Positions 50,330-63,099 are shown, counted from the stretch's first letter. The stretch: 64,000 nucleotides of DNA from Muricea muricata (GCA_963855995.1 OY979722.1:5022001-5086000), one strand, 5' to 3'. The notes: generated by a model not told the origin, from the sequence alone. Numbers and translations: made by a program.

Positions 50330-52550
50330 TTTAAAGCATTTCTCAAATACCGCATAAAGTTTCATTCCTACTATATAAGGCATTTTGCACGATTATACAT
50401 TTTGCTCTGCCTATGTGTCATTGAGCACTCTTTTGTATTTCGCAAAGCGAAACCAACACGGATATCTATGCTGAAACTAACACGTATATTTACGCGCTAT
50501 TTTAGGCGCTGATTTAAATTTTGTCCTTTTTCCATGGTTTTAAACCAGTTGAGTTACGACAGCAGCATGGTCACAGTCAAGATTGGTCGGCAAATTCAAA
50601 AACAGTATACATGTATTTTGAGCTTGCAGAAATGTACAATTCTTTGAATATAAACCAATTATTCCTGGAAACTTTCAACTGCGAGACTTCTACGCTCACA
50701 AGTATACCTTACTACGACTTAGCAGAATAGTTCATATCATAGAATATGGAAACGGCATCACTCATACCGTTTCATGAAATTGCGCATGTTCGATGTTGGA
50801 TGTTGTACTAGCTGTCATTTGATCGAATATTATATAGGATATTATACATATAAAATCTGAAACGTTATATATGGGATAACCATATAATGCAACTGTTTAA
50901 TCTAAGCACAAAGATGTGTAAAATAGGCAAGAATCATAAGCTTACTTGTTGAATTTTTTCCGATCGTGGGTCAGCTTCACAGATGATTTTAACAAACGAG
51001 TGTGACGCTTCGCAGTTGCGACTTGGACCTATAAAAGGCCATATGTTGATAGAATTGCGAAGTGGGCGGCGCATTACAAATACTATTTATTTTGCAATCA
51101 TTACGCAATTCTGAAGCGATGTTCAAAGTGATAGTGAAAGCGAAAACTATTCAAAACTACGAAAAAAATTATTCAAAACTAAAAAATACAACTAAAAATA
51201 AGCAATATCGTAGTTTTATTTTAAAATAAACACAACCCATTCTTATGGTACATTTTCGATTAAGGGGATGCTAGAGTAAAATTTTATATTTTCCGTCTCT
51301 AATGCTATCAAACAACAGTTTTACTATGTTGTTATGGCAGTTTCCCTGGTGTGTGGTTATGGTATACCAGAATAAAGTATCACCCTATCTCCTTAGCGGA
51401 AACCGTACTCCTGCGCCCTCCTGCTACGTTAATACAAATAACTTGATCACGAATAACTAGGGCACTTTCGTCTCGAACCACCCTCGGAACGAGGTTGATA
51501 ATATAGTGGTAGTTATTATTATTATTATCTGGAAATAGAACAAATTAACGCAAACTCACTAATATAGAGTTAATGAATTTTGAACTATAAAACACAATGG
51601 TTAAAACCATTACAATTGGGCAACTGCCGTCCTCCAGCTAAGAATGATTTGTTGCAAACTGTAAAATCTACCTACACGAGCAATTATACTAATACGTTTT
51701 CTCAAGTCTGAAGCTTTTCAAAATGCTACTTGATATAAATAAAAGCGGTCTGAGAGTAACTGCCTTGCCGTTTGTGCAGCATTGTTCTGTAATACAGACT
51801 TTTCGTGGAGGTATCTTTTAGAACACATCTTTTGTTGCTATGGTGATGACGACATACAGCTACCCCGATACCTGGGAAAGGATAGCAAATCTAACTGTCA
51901 TAATGTGCGTCATTGAGCGGGTCTGCGCTAGGGCATTCAGAGAAATCGTATCTGAGTCGAATTGGACAAATTTCAACTGCTCGATTTAATAGATTAACAG
52001 TATCGTAACCTGCGTTGACTGATTGGAGGGGCGATCTGATATTCATGCATCATGTTCTACACTGCAGTTTCTTTTGAAATCGATTATTTTTAAGATCAGT
52101 GAACACCAATATATGAATATGATGTGAGTCATCGACCTTTATTACACGACTGTAGGTTAAATATTATTTATCAAGATGTTTTAACTTCTATCCTGCCAAA
52201 AATGATTTGAGTCGAAATTTGACATATGGTCATTTTCACAGCTTAATTAATGGCGTACGAAAGTTATAGAACTATGTATCAAAGCTTAAGTTCGGCTGTT
52301 CAATTCATTGAAGTGAGATGAGCAGTATCTCACCAGAATAAAAAATTCTTAGCACCACCAACGCCGGTTGTATATACGAAAGGAGACTAGTCCTAACCAC
52401 CGGAAAGTGATTTTCCGACTGCCACACGACTGCCGACGCTTAAAAGCAATGGCAGGATAGAAAATGGCAAGCTAAAAAATGACTTTAACTTGAAAACACT
52501 GAACTTTAACACATTCGTTAAAACAACTTCCGTACAATCGACACCAGACG
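50330..52550. other. Junction of segmental units 1 and 2, no gene recognised
   Basis: AT-rich sequence shared between units. A decayed hAT-like stretch (GATTGGAGGGGCGATCTGAT) lies near 52020-52110. Confidence 0.5.
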
Positions 52551-52556
52551 CAGGTC

Positions 52557-55500
52557 TTATCTTCCAACAGGCGAACACTGTTTGAATCGTGACTTACCCA
52601 AAGCGTAGTCCTGGGGATTACAGCTTTCATGATTTGAATCGCCGATACATCCAATCCTGCACACGTGTGTGCCATGGTACTTGCTAGGTGGATGAGCCAA
52701 ACTACACAGGTCACCCAGATTTAAGCCACACCATTCCTGGATTGAAAATGATAACGGTATTCAGTCAAGCTTGTGTAACACAATCAGTACATAGCTTACT
52801 TTGTCGAACTGTGAAATGGAATTGAGTGTACATGCAATCGATTCGAGTTTATTAGTTTTCATAAAATCAAAAGTCAAACCATGCATGCATACTCGCCATG
52901 CATAACAACTTCCTCTATACCCGAGAAGATCTGTGGTTGCATGCAAAAATAGGTTTTGAGGATATAAAACGTGTAAACAAAATAGTTATATTGGTGTTAA
53001 TTGAACGAAGATTAAGTAAAAGGAAATTGAATTACGTTGGGAAACATTGATTGGCAACTGTAATAAAAAATGTAATTAGATAAGTTAAAAAAACAGCAAA
53101 ATAAAATCATTTGAACTCTGGACGTGTGACTGACTGTTTCTGTAAAAGCTCGTGCACGTTACAGATGAAGTTGTTTTTTGTTGATTTTAAATCTTACTTA
53201 AATCGTACTTACAATTTTTCATCGATTAGCGTGCTTAATGTATAGTTTTTAAACATCGAGGATTTTGGGAGACAAGGAAAAAGTCGTAATAGTTTTTCTC
53301 TGACGTTGGAGTCGAAAACGGAAGGAAAAGACTGTTGATCGTTGGGAACGAGAAGAATCGACTGCTGACAAGAGGACAAATTGTCTTTTATCCTGCTTTA
53401 TTTTTACTTAGCTGATAACTAAATCCATTTAAGCTATATATAACACAGAATTCTTGGAGTACTAATTAATATGGCGGGGATCAGTTCAAAATTTGATTGG
53501 GGGATCATCCGCTTGCTTTTTGCTTTAAGCATTCACAGAAATTATCAGAATTCAAGCTATTCTGTTTACTCAACCATTTCACAATACCTTTCCTATTGGA
53601 TAAATGAGTACTAGGAGCTGTCAAAGTTTTGTTATCAGGAAAATGCAAAGATTATATTTTTAATTGTCCACTTATTATAGAAAAAATATAATGAAAATAT
53701 ATTCAATCTATTAATGATTTGTCTACAATCCTGAACTAAATTTTAACTGCGTCACAACAAGAGTAAATGTAATGTTACTTATGAATACCAAAACATTTTT
53801 AAAACTGAGTATAGATTTAGTTTTTCATGAAAAAAATTGCCCACTTGTTATACATGCATCAGGATTAACCCAAGATGAGAGTTCAAAGCTAGATATTATA
53901 ATTATAAGGATGTTCAAGTAAATAGACAAGATATGAAAATTCTGTATTTACACCCAGAATAAGATAAAATTAAACCGCTTAGCAGCCACAAGCAAGGCAA
54001 CAACTGAAGCAGATTGCAAGTGTTGCAATAAGAGAAAAAATTGTCACAAAGCCGATCTGCCAACGAAAATATATCGTAATCTTTTCCATTATGTTGGTCA
54101 AACATCCACCATGAAATATGTCATCTGGTCTGAAATTTTTGCCACAGTCGGACGTTTCCACTTCACAGCAAGAATCAGGGACAGTTTTGTTGTCGAAATT
54201 GCTGTTCCTTTGCCAATCTGATGGGCCCTCTACTCCACAACATTCTAACTTTTGCTGAATGAAATCCAAAACAGTGTCTGTGCTGTTATACGAATTGGTG
54301 CTATTTATCTCAGCTAACATATTCTTCTTTATATCGGATTCCAATTTATCGCTGTCAAATCTCTGGACACTGTGGCTTAGAATACCAATCACAACAATGG
54401 TCATGATGAGAGCAATCAGCAAGAAAATGCCAGAGCATACATCACAGCAACAGGCAATGGTGGCAGATATGCACAAAAAGACTCCGATGGCAATCGCGAG
54501 TTGGTAAGCTGGCAAGAATTCATGATCTGTGACATCTTCAACATAGAAAAGTATTGGGTCTAGCTTCTCTGGGTAATAGCCGAGTACAACTCCTCCTGCA
54601 ATGAGTAAGATACCAAGAATATTGAGAAACACTGCGCAGCATATGGCCATTTTTGAAGATCCTCCACCTTTTGCACCTCTGCTCTGACCCAAAGCAAACC
54701 ATCCACCACCAGGAGTTTCTCCACCATAACAACAAGACTGGCAGCATGAAGCACATGATCGAGCTCTCACACCTTCAGATCCAAAGCCAAAACAATTGCC
54801 CATTTTGATATCAAATTAACTGGAAAATATAATATTCTCATGAGAAACTAGTATTTTTGCGATGACTGAACACCTGGACTCAAAAGTTCATAAACTCATG
54901 TAAAAGCAGCCACTGGTGCGGAATGTATAAAAGTTATGCTATGGAAATGTACTCGTAGGCATAGTATATACTATAATTATCCTTTGGTACACTGTTAAAA
55001 ATAAATGTATTTTTACAGCAACAACTACAGTAATATTTTACAGTTAAAGTACTGTAACACGGGTAACAGAAGAAAGTACTGTAATAAAACAATTTGTTTG
55101 TATTTTAACAGGTAAAATACTGTAATGTTTACAGTATTTACAATGTAAATACAAACTACAATATAAAGTACTTAACAATTGTCTGTAATTTTACAGTACT
55201 TTTTTTGCGTCCAAGCTGCCAGTACTTTTTACTGTAAATTTACAGAGATTTTTTTAACAGTGTATGACAATGAATATTTCGCTTCCTGCACACGCGCGTA
55301 AGCACTCCCAAACTCATTGCAGTCGGATTTTCTTGACTGGACTGTCTCTGGACTGTCTCGAACCCACAGCAATGCCTGTTTGCGGGTTCAGATTGGCATT
55401 GGCCCTGAAAAAACAGAAAACCGGAGCTATTAAATGTGTGGTTCCGTGCAGTTGTTGTGCGCATGCTCCAAAGCCTGACTACTTTAACACGGACAGGCAA

Positions 55501-58500
55501 AGTGTAGACTGCACACTTCAGCGTAGTGTTATATTGTAAATAAAACTAGTACGCTTTTCCAACATTGAATATCCCGCTAGCAAACTTGTAATGTATTTAT
55601 CATGAATAGACACGGTTTCTGTATAAAAAATAAGTTACCATAATTTGTTATTACTTGGCGAATTAAATACTCCGCCCGTTTCTGGGTTTTTTCTGTTTCC
55701 GCGAAAGTTGGCGCAGCGCTCATGGGTGATTCCTCTGACGTCGCCGTCTTTGTCAACGTCAACAAATCTTTTAAACTTATTTTCCGGCAGAATATCTGAA
55801 CAAACCTCACATATCAACTTGTACACTGAAATATCTAAACAGCGGCGAGGTCCTTCGTCCAAAAATTTCTACCCAAGACGTTTTAAAACGACATATTTTG
55901 ACAGATTCAATCGCGAAGCTTCTTGTTTGGACCGAGATAAACACATCGTTTAATTACTCATTTTCAAGTAAAATATCTCGATAAAATATGCATTTTAACA
56001 TGTACACTGAAACATCCAAACGGCAACAATTAAGGTTCCCCGCGTAAAAATTCTCATTCGACATGTTTTAAAACGACAAATTTTGACAAATTAATCGCAT
56101 CGTTGTTTTGAATTACTTAATTGTCTCCCTTGTATTTCTACAGATTTCGAAACGTTTAACAGTTCCGATAACTTGTCTGAAATTGTATATGGATGGATAC
56201 TCCATCGGCCCTTGACCAAACACTTGACCCTATAGCTTCTGCTTACTTCCCTACCTCCTACGCAGGCCTTTTTTACTTCCTGTTTCTTTACATGCCACAA
56301 AGAAGCCGTTTCAAAATTAGGCTAGTTCTCAGCGAATTTTTATATCTAAGATTGTGAAATGTAGCTCTGTAAAAAGAGCTTTTCAAGGCAGCCTAAACAA
56401 ATGCAATTCCCAGGAGTAGAGTTGTAATTACGAAGTTATTTTGAGAAACGTAACTAGTCAATATATGCGGCGGAAACATATATATTTAAAACATTTCTCA
56501 AATACCGCATAAAGTTTCATTAATCAGCCGACAGATCAAACTCACAAATCGATTGCAGTGTACTATATAAGGCATTTTTCACGAATATACATTTTTCTCT
56601 GCCTATATGTCATTGGGCACTCTTGAATTTCGCAAACCAAAACCAACACGTATACTTACGCTGAAACTACTTCTACAATCACAGATTTACCTTAATACTT
56701 AGCAGACTGGCTCATAGCATAACATATCGAGTCGGCATCACTCATACCATTTCATGAAATTGTGCATATAAGATTTTAGATGTTGTACTAGCTGTCATTT
56801 GATCGGATATTATATATTATATTATACATATAAAATCTGAAAATTTATATATGGAGTAACCTTATCCTGCAACCATTTAATCTCTAAGCACAAATAATGT
56901 GTAAAATAGGCAAGAATGATAAGCTTACTTGTTAAACCTTGTTAAATTTTTTCCGATCGTGCGTCAGCTGATTCGCTTTACAGATGATTTCAATATATGT
57001 TGATCTAATTGCGAAGTGGGCGGCGCATTACAAATACTATCTATTTTGCAATCATTACGCAATTGTGAAGCGATGTTGAAAGCGATATAGTGAAAGCGAA
57101 AACAATTTATTCAAATTTAAAAATTAAACTAAAAATAGGCAATATCTTAGTTTTACTTTAAAACAAACACAACCCATTCTTCTGGTACATTTTCGATTAA
57201 GGGAATGCTAAAGTAAATTTTTTTATTTTCAGTCTCTAATGCTATCAAACTACAGTTGTACTGAAAACTGTAAACAAACGTCAAACATAACATTCCATAA
57301 GCAACATAGAATTACGTATTCTACAATGACTCAAAACCTGAGGCTTTGCATGGGGTCCATGCTTAAGGATACTACCGTAAGAACAGATACGATTTGTTAT
57401 GAAGCGATGTGATGCATTACTATTTCCTTTCCGGCATGCACTGCACGGGCACAAAAACTCGAGAACTAACATTTTGCAATCTAATTTTAGTAGTCGGTAT
57501 GTAGCCATCAAGCTTTACAACGTGATAACAACAATCGAGCAGCGAAAATATCGAGTCAGCTAAATTTGAATAAATCCTTATGTCATCTTATTTCACTCAT
57601 GTAAAAGATGAATATAATATCCAGCCTACTAGAAATCACCCTAAGATTACCATGTAAGAAATAGAGATTGCGTTCGAGATGTTTTATAATATTCTGAAAA
57701 TTTCTGAAAATTTTCGTCAAATAAAATTATGTAACAAGTTAAGGGGTCAATTACAAAAATTTTTTTTTTCTAGTTCCTAATGCTATCAGACTAAACTTTT
57801 AATATGTTGTTATGGCAGCTTCTCTTACTTTAAAATATGTTGCTATTTGTTCTAATTGTTCCTAAAATATGTTGTTATTTGTTATTTTGTCGTTTCAGTT
57901 TTAATTTTGTCGTTTCATCATTCCTCATATTCCTCATTCCCCATATTTTGTATACATGATCTCGAGAGAAATGTTAAATTTTTCTTTTTACCCAAGACCA
58001 TGACTAGTCCTTTACAGATTACCCAAGTCTATGGGGAGTGAACTAAAATTATTTCATGTGTAGCTAAAATCGACTAATATATTTTTGTAATGGTGAAGTT
58101 GTGCATGCAAAATTGCAATTATATCTTTGCCAAATTCTAATGATTATAGTTCGCTTATTTTTGGTTCGTTTCCTAGAGAAGGACCGTTAATATATGACCA
58201 GAAGGTTTGACCTCCAAATACTGAATATCAGCCGACTTTTCGTTTGTAAAATGTTGAAAATTGGTCTTTTCAGCAACCGAAGGAAATTAAATAGCTGTTT
58301 AAAATCATGATTTCACCCTAACAAGATTTAGAGTTTGTTGAATTTCTTCTTTACTTTATAATTATTTTTTGTGTTTAAAATTTTGGATATGTTTGGAGAA
58401 CAGAAATCATATTCAAAACTGATTAAAACATATAAACTCTCATGCAGCTAACAAAACGGTAGAATTCTTTGAATATAAACCAGTTTCCAGGAAATTTTCA

Positions 58501-61500
58501 CCGTCAACCTCAAAACCTGTAGAAGCCTCGAGGCTTGGCAACAACATACAACGTAAGTGATAACTTATATGGAATCGTCATCACTCAGATACCGAACCTG
58601 CCATCCACCCAAATCGATTAAACCTTTCATAAAACTGTTCATGCATGTCAGAAAATGTACACAATCATAAATATGTGGAAGCCAGCGTATATAATTGATA
58701 TTTTTGATATTGTACTAGCTGTCGTTGGATGAGATGTTATGTACTATACGGGATACTATACATATGAAATCCTTTATAACAGTTAGATATACTTCGAGCT
58801 TTTTTGTCAAATTGCTACAAGATTACCTTAGTGTAAAATAGTGAAGAATAATAAACTTACTTGTCAACTCTTGCTGTCGTGCAAAGAAAATAAGTGCTGC
58901 AAAAAATGCCAACGATTCAGCGGATTCGCTTTACCGATATTTTAACAAACGTTTGACGCCTCAGCTGCGATATGCAAGTAGAGATTAATTGCGAAACAAG
59001 CGTGGAAATTGTAAGTTTTCTTTGAGGGGTTTTACTACTAAAATATTTTTAGCTTTAGTCATTTCTGATGCTATCATGTTGTTATGGCAGCATCTCTGAT
59101 TTATAAAAATATGTCGTTCATTCTGTTGTTGCTATGGTTACCAAAACTCTAGCTACTTGACCAGAAAGTTTGTGGAAAATTAGTCCTTTCAACAACGCTA
59201 GAAAAATAGCTCAATGTTTCTTTTGCATATTAATAACTTATAAAAAACAATGCAGCGAAATCGGGAAAGCCAATGAAAGACATTTTTTCAGGGCTGACAG
59301 TGCTAAATTTCTGCGTTTGTAATTTTAACAATAAAACTGTCCCTAACTCTTGCTGTGAGGCTCAACTTCCGACTGTGAGCAGAATTTAAGAGCAGTTGAC
59401 ATAATATTGTTTCGTGATGGATGTTTGGGCTTTTTGAGCAGTTTTATATGCGTCGCCCTATTTGTGACATAATGCTTGTTTGACTAAAGATTACATATTT
59501 TCGTTTACCAATAAGCTTCCTCGCAATTTCCTCTCTAATTGCAACACTCTAAGTTCTTCAGTTGTTGCGTTGCTGTCTTTTTCTTTATTCCATGCTTTGG
59601 CGCAATTCGCAACCTCACGATCACTGAAGGAATATTTAAAAACGACGCGAAATCAATTTTCTTTTTTCAAAATGTCCGCGTTGAACATTCTGAAAGAATA
59701 TAACGTTATTGACTAGTTGCGCTCTCCTTAAACGTATCAGTTATTCGCTAAAGTATACTTGAAGTTTTAAACAACTATACTTTTAAAGCAAGCCTTCTCA
59801 AAGATCTCACTGTCTTATTCCTTTGCCCTCCCCCCAGTTTTTCCCTTGTCTTTTACCCAAAAAAACATACTCTCTCTGAAGGTTTAAAACAGCATGCATA
59901 TTTCTGCGTGCTGGCGTAGCTGGCATAGTTATAAATAACGTGAAAAGTCCAATCTGATCTCAAGACGCTCTGCCGTTCTCATACGTCCATTTATAGCATT
60001 GCGTCCTTGTAGCGCTCAGATGTAGCCCGACGCATATAATATATTCCGCTAATCAAATTTTGGAGGAGTCGCTACCATTATGCTGTCATATTGGTACTCC
60101 AAGGACTCAGTGTCCTGATTTGCGCGATTTAAGAAAAATAACTCTAGGATTCAGTTAAATAAAGAGCACAAAAATACGAGTTGAGTCATAAAATAAGATA
60201 TATAAAACTAAATGGAATAGAAAATTCCGTCAGACACGTCTTTAAATGTGTATATCGGTTTAGAGGAATTTATATACTTGGCGAATACCTCTTTCTGGAG
60301 GACTTCAAAATACATTCCCTAAAATGACCTAGCTTGGTTTGGGGGTTCGAGTCCTCTCGGACAATTTGTTTCTGTCTTATAGCCCAAGCAAAGGACGCCC
60401 ATTTCTTTTTTCTCTCTCGGATTGGCCCGTTCTGAACTCATAGTACGCGGCTATAGCACCCATATGATAAACGTAAATACCGTCTTCAGTTGAGATATAT
60501 CCAAGTGTTTTCCGAACTTTCCCATCAACGATTTAAAGGTGTACTGTTCGGATGTTTCCACGGCGAACTGCGTCTTGAACAAGTTAGCAAGCGTCATCTC
60601 TTTATTGTGTGTGAATGTCGCACAGTGGTGATGAGGTCCGCTAAAACAGGCCATTAATTGGTTGCTAATGATGTTTCCCCAACCGTAGTTTTTCATGGAA
60701 TTTGTTTTTGTTAAGTCTGTTCCTTCATCCTCGTTAATTAAGTCAGTGTTCGTCCAGGTTGGACTGATCCCCGCAAAATCATTGGTGTGACCATCGACTC
60801 TGGCGACCAACGTCCAACCACCTCGGTTAGCACCAGCTTCGTTTATCATTTTGCAGTGCGCCTAGAAGGCGACAGACACATCTTAGTTAGATAGTTAAAG
60901 GGAGTACAAGAAAAAATGTAAATGCTTTAGTTAATAGCGCCAGCATGCTCAAACATTTTTTGGCTTTATGTGAAGATGTCAATGCAACGTTTTAAACATT
61001 GTATTCAGTTCGTAAAATTAACCTAGCTTCTTGCATAATATCATTAATATGTACCTGGTAAGGCTCACGATGCGGCGTCTTCAGCCAATGAGGACCGCTT
61101 TTTGTGTTTGGATTTAGTGCATAAATCTCCTGACAAGACCAACCAGGATTTTCTCGTGTTCCCAAAGGTATAGGTGTAAGAGTTGGCCTGTGCAAAAGGA
61201 TGAAGATATAATTTAAGACCCACAGTTTGATCAAAAACTTTTTCCTTCAAATCTTTATCAGGCCAAACAATAAATCACAACAGATTTTATCAACACCTAT
61301 AACAGCAAGTCAACAAAAATTTAATTTTCAGTATATGTACTCTTTGTCTTATATACTCGAGCGAAAATATTGTGTGTACTGTTACTCTGGGTTTATATCT
61401 ACTGAAAGATATGCCTTCCAATGGAAGGAATCGAGACCTTTGGAATACATTGGGCTAGCATTCCAAAAATCGTAGGTTCCGTTGTCGTCATGGTCAGAAT

Positions 61501-62647
61501 CGGAATATTTTTCAGCTTGCCCAGCATGAGCTAAAGTCGCTGTAACATCACAAGGAACAATGAAATTGCCAAGTCAGTCGGAATTCATTACCTTGGGGTA
61601 ATAGGAGGACATTGGGTTGGTTGAGGACATGGTGGTTGTGGAGGGGGACATGGAGCAGGTTTCGCACACAAATGACCATGTTTGTCCACTTCAATAAGTG
61701 TCTTGCCATCACTACCGTCACGTCCTGGGACGCCAGGAACACCGGGTGGTCCTGGAGGACCAGGAGGGCCTGCTGGACAATAGATCACCTGCAAAGATAA
61801 ACCACATATACATTAGAGCACGTGCATCTTTAAAGTTTAGCGTAAAGCAAAGAATAAATATTTGTCGCATTGCTCGTGTAGAGTGGCTTAGTTAAATGGT
61901 GTAAAATAATCTGTCCTAAGAAACCGTACATTTTAATAGGCTGACGTCAACATTTTTATATTATTTTATATCAATATTTTATGTCATCGTACGTTTGTAA
62001 CTGACAAAAGCTATAGTATGCTATAATATCTAAATCGATCCGAGACCACACCACCCGCCGATTGATCTAGTTTAGATTGAGTTCGAATTGGTTTGAACTC
62101 GTTTTTGACTGTCCTCAATCGGTCCGTTATAGTCGAGGTTTACTTGCATCGATCTAGATCCATCTTTAAAGCCTTTTTAGATTTTAAGAACTTCTGATAA
62201 TTTTGTAACACAGGGTAATTCAAGCTATTAAGATCACTGAGATAGATCGCGATTTGTTTTGAATGCTTTACCTCAGTTATTTTCATCCAAACAGACTAAG
62301 CAGGTATTGTTGATGCATATAAGTTTATTTAATCATAACACAACACAAAACAACAGATATATTTATAGATGCCTTTCATTCACCCTTAACATTTATTTGT
62401 CCGCACAAAAATAAAACAGCTCAGCTATGGCTGAATAAGGCTCATCATCGCAGAGTAATCCAATACAACGACTATCTTATTTGAGCTAAGCCAAACTGTT
62501 AATGCAGTACGTAATTCGTACCTTAGATCCGTCTTTAATCACAACACCGTCTTGGTTAGTAAACTCTTTAAAAAACGATTTGGAAGATTGCGTCGACGTG
62601 GGCGCGAAAATGAAGACAACAAAAACAGCCACAAAACAAGTTCACAT
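52557..62647 (-). CDS. Secreted collagen / fibrinogen-like (intelectin-like) lectin
   Basis: Five exons in compatible phase: 62647-62522, 61788-61592, 61187-61055, 60861-60481 and 52736-52557, totalling 1,017 bases (338 residues). Exon 1 encodes a signal peptide, but codon 2 is TGA as sequenced. Exon 2 has a short collagen run (GPPGPPGPPGVPGVPGRDG) and a Pro/Cys linker. Exon 3 gives CQEIYALNPNTKSGPHWLK and exon 4 CKMINEAG then GGWTLVARVDG, the start of a fibrinogen-related domain. The last exon provides EWCGLNLGDLC and VCRIGCIGDSNHESCNPQDY, completing the domain; it ends at TAA or at an alternative donor GG|GTAAGTC. Collagen-plus-FReD proteins are secreted ficolin-like recognition or matrix molecules. 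The 7.7-kb last intron contains tetraspanin 2. The last-exon link rests on domain logic and phase only. Confidence 0.7.
53979..54803 (-). CDS. Tetraspanin 2, intact
   Basis: A 274-residue single-exon frame with ATG at 54803. The N-terminal extension MGNCFGFG has the Gly-2/Cys-4 pattern of N-myristoylation plus palmitoylation and is rich in Cys and Gly. Four membrane helices follow at about residues 53-75, 95-113, 122-144 and 245-268. The large extracellular loop carries CCG (ECCGVEG), PDSCC, a further Cys pair (SDCG and GGC) and NST/NKT glycosylation sites. The tail is cysteine-rich. Its unit-1 paralogue is broken by a transposon. It lies on the same strand inside the last intron of the collagen/fibrinogen-like gene. 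Role: membrane-domain organiser; partners unknown. Confidence 0.9.
   Translation of the reverse strand: MGNCFGFGSEGVRARSCASCCQSCCYGGETPGGGWFALGQSRGAKGGGSSKMAICCAVFLNILGILLIAGGVVLGYYPEKLDPILFYVEDVTDHEFLPAYQLAIAIGVFLCISATIACCCDVCSGIFLLIALIMTIVVIGILSHSVQRFDSDKLESDIKKNMLAEINSTNSYNSTDTVLDFIQQKLECCGVEGPSDWQRNSNFDNKTVPDSCCEVETSDCGKNFRPDDIFHGGCLTNIMEKITIYFRWQIGFVTIFSLIATLAICFSCCLACGC
54990..55262. mobile_element. TA-flanked MITE (Tc1/mariner-like), 273 bp
   Basis: Ends CACTGTTAAAAATAAA and TTTTTTTAACAGTG with TA on both sides (54988-54989, 55263-55264). Unit 1 shows the empty site TTTGTTATGACGATGAAT at about 48925. The interior repeats TTTACAGTA and TACTGTAA. Confidence 0.9.
55660..55946 (-). pseudogene. 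Small C2HC-type open frame, copy 2 (interrupted)
   Basis: Counterpart of 49333-49608. ATG at 55946; the frame meets TAG where copy 1 has TCG (about 55870), then continues in the same frame through CEVC and THERC. The 3' end differs by a frame-changing indel. Confidence 0.35.
57760..59110. repeat. Partial third segmental unit
   Basis: Shares short blocks with the ends of units 1 and 2: TGTTGTTATGGCAGC segments (57803, 59080; compare 51330) and TGTACTAGCTGTC (58715; compare 50803 and 56785). No tetraspanin. Order suggests an older, eroded copy. Confidence 0.5.
59120..60470. other. Gene-free part of the large lectin-gene intron
   Basis: No conserved exon. The longest frame (from 59480) starts with TTG and has no family features. 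Confidence 0.5.
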
Positions 62648-62932
62648 GGTGTTCTTTTAAAATTTTAATCCGGAGACAAAGGAAATACATGTCGCGTGAA
62701 GAGCTTTCGTAAAAATCGATACATTGATGCACTTTATTTTCTAATCGGAAACTTTTAATTTTTTATTCTTCGGATTAAATTTTAAAAGAAAACCATGTGG
62801 ACTTGTTTTGTGGCTGTTTTTGTTGTCGTCATTTTCGCGCCCACGTCGACGCAATCTTCCAAATCGTATTTTAAAGAGTTTACCAACCAAGACGGTGTTG
62901 TGATTAAAGATGGATATAAGGTACGAATTTCG
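62510..62932. repeat. Inverted duplication of the lectin signal-peptide exon
   Basis: Arms 62510-62675 and 62768-62932 are inverted copies, about 95% alike by eye, with a 92-bp spacer. Each arm has the start codon, signal peptide, donor AAG|GTACGAATT and some upstream DNA. Confidence 0.9.
62795..62920 (+). CDS. Inverted copy of the signal-peptide exon (intact)
   Basis: 42 codons beginning MWTCFVAVFVVVIFAPTSTQ, then a short hydrophilic stretch to DGYK and donor AAG|GTACGA. It is the plus-strand twin of exon 1 of the lectin gene but has TGG at codon 2 where that copy has TGA. No collagen or fibrinogen exon is seen downstream within the remaining 1.1 kb, so it is an orphan exon or the start of a gene continuing past the window. 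Confidence 0.6.
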
Positions 62933-63099
62933 AGCCTACATTTGTGCTATTTGGGTGGAATGCTTTTATACGGAGTTAAGGCAAGTCTGATGTGTGTCCT
63001 TTACTGGAGTTTTGACCTAGTTGTTTGAAGTAGTATACTTGTGAGAGGTGACTCCTCCCATGGGCACCTCCATAGGAGGAGTAAAACAGTATCAATTCC

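Larger units (their letters stand above)
42226..51310. repeat. Segmental duplication unit 1
   Basis: Collinear with 51440-57260. Matching landmarks are the GGAACGAG segment (42277/51490), the GAGCTGTCAAAGTTTT segment (43440/53614), the tetraspanin gene, AAACTCATGTAAAAGCAGCC (48834/54893), the small C2HC frame, and TACATTTTCGATTAAGGG (51248/57186). Unit 1 is longer because it gained a hAT element, foldback elements at 48.1-48.8 kb and a hammerhead-type foldback at 50.1 kb. Edges are approximate. Confidence 0.75.
51440..57260. repeat. Segmental duplication unit 2
   Basis: Collinear with 42226-51310; contains the intact tetraspanin 2 and a TA-flanked MITE that unit 1 lacks. Edges are approximate. 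Confidence 0.75.

Noticed and set aside
52472-52714. Cysteine-rich minus frame as a separate small secreted peptide
   Set aside because: No ATG or signal peptide; the overlapping frame is the terminal exon of the fibrinogen-like gene.
59480-59716. 78-codon plus frame
   Set aside because: Begins with TTG, no splice or family support.
60377-60540. Alternative frame continuing the fibrinogen-like exon, suggesting a frameshift near 60535
   Set aside because: The original frame ends at a usable donor (ACG|GTATTT) and joins in phase to an exon at 52736 that completes the domain. The alternative frame is preceded by a stop and looks coincidental.
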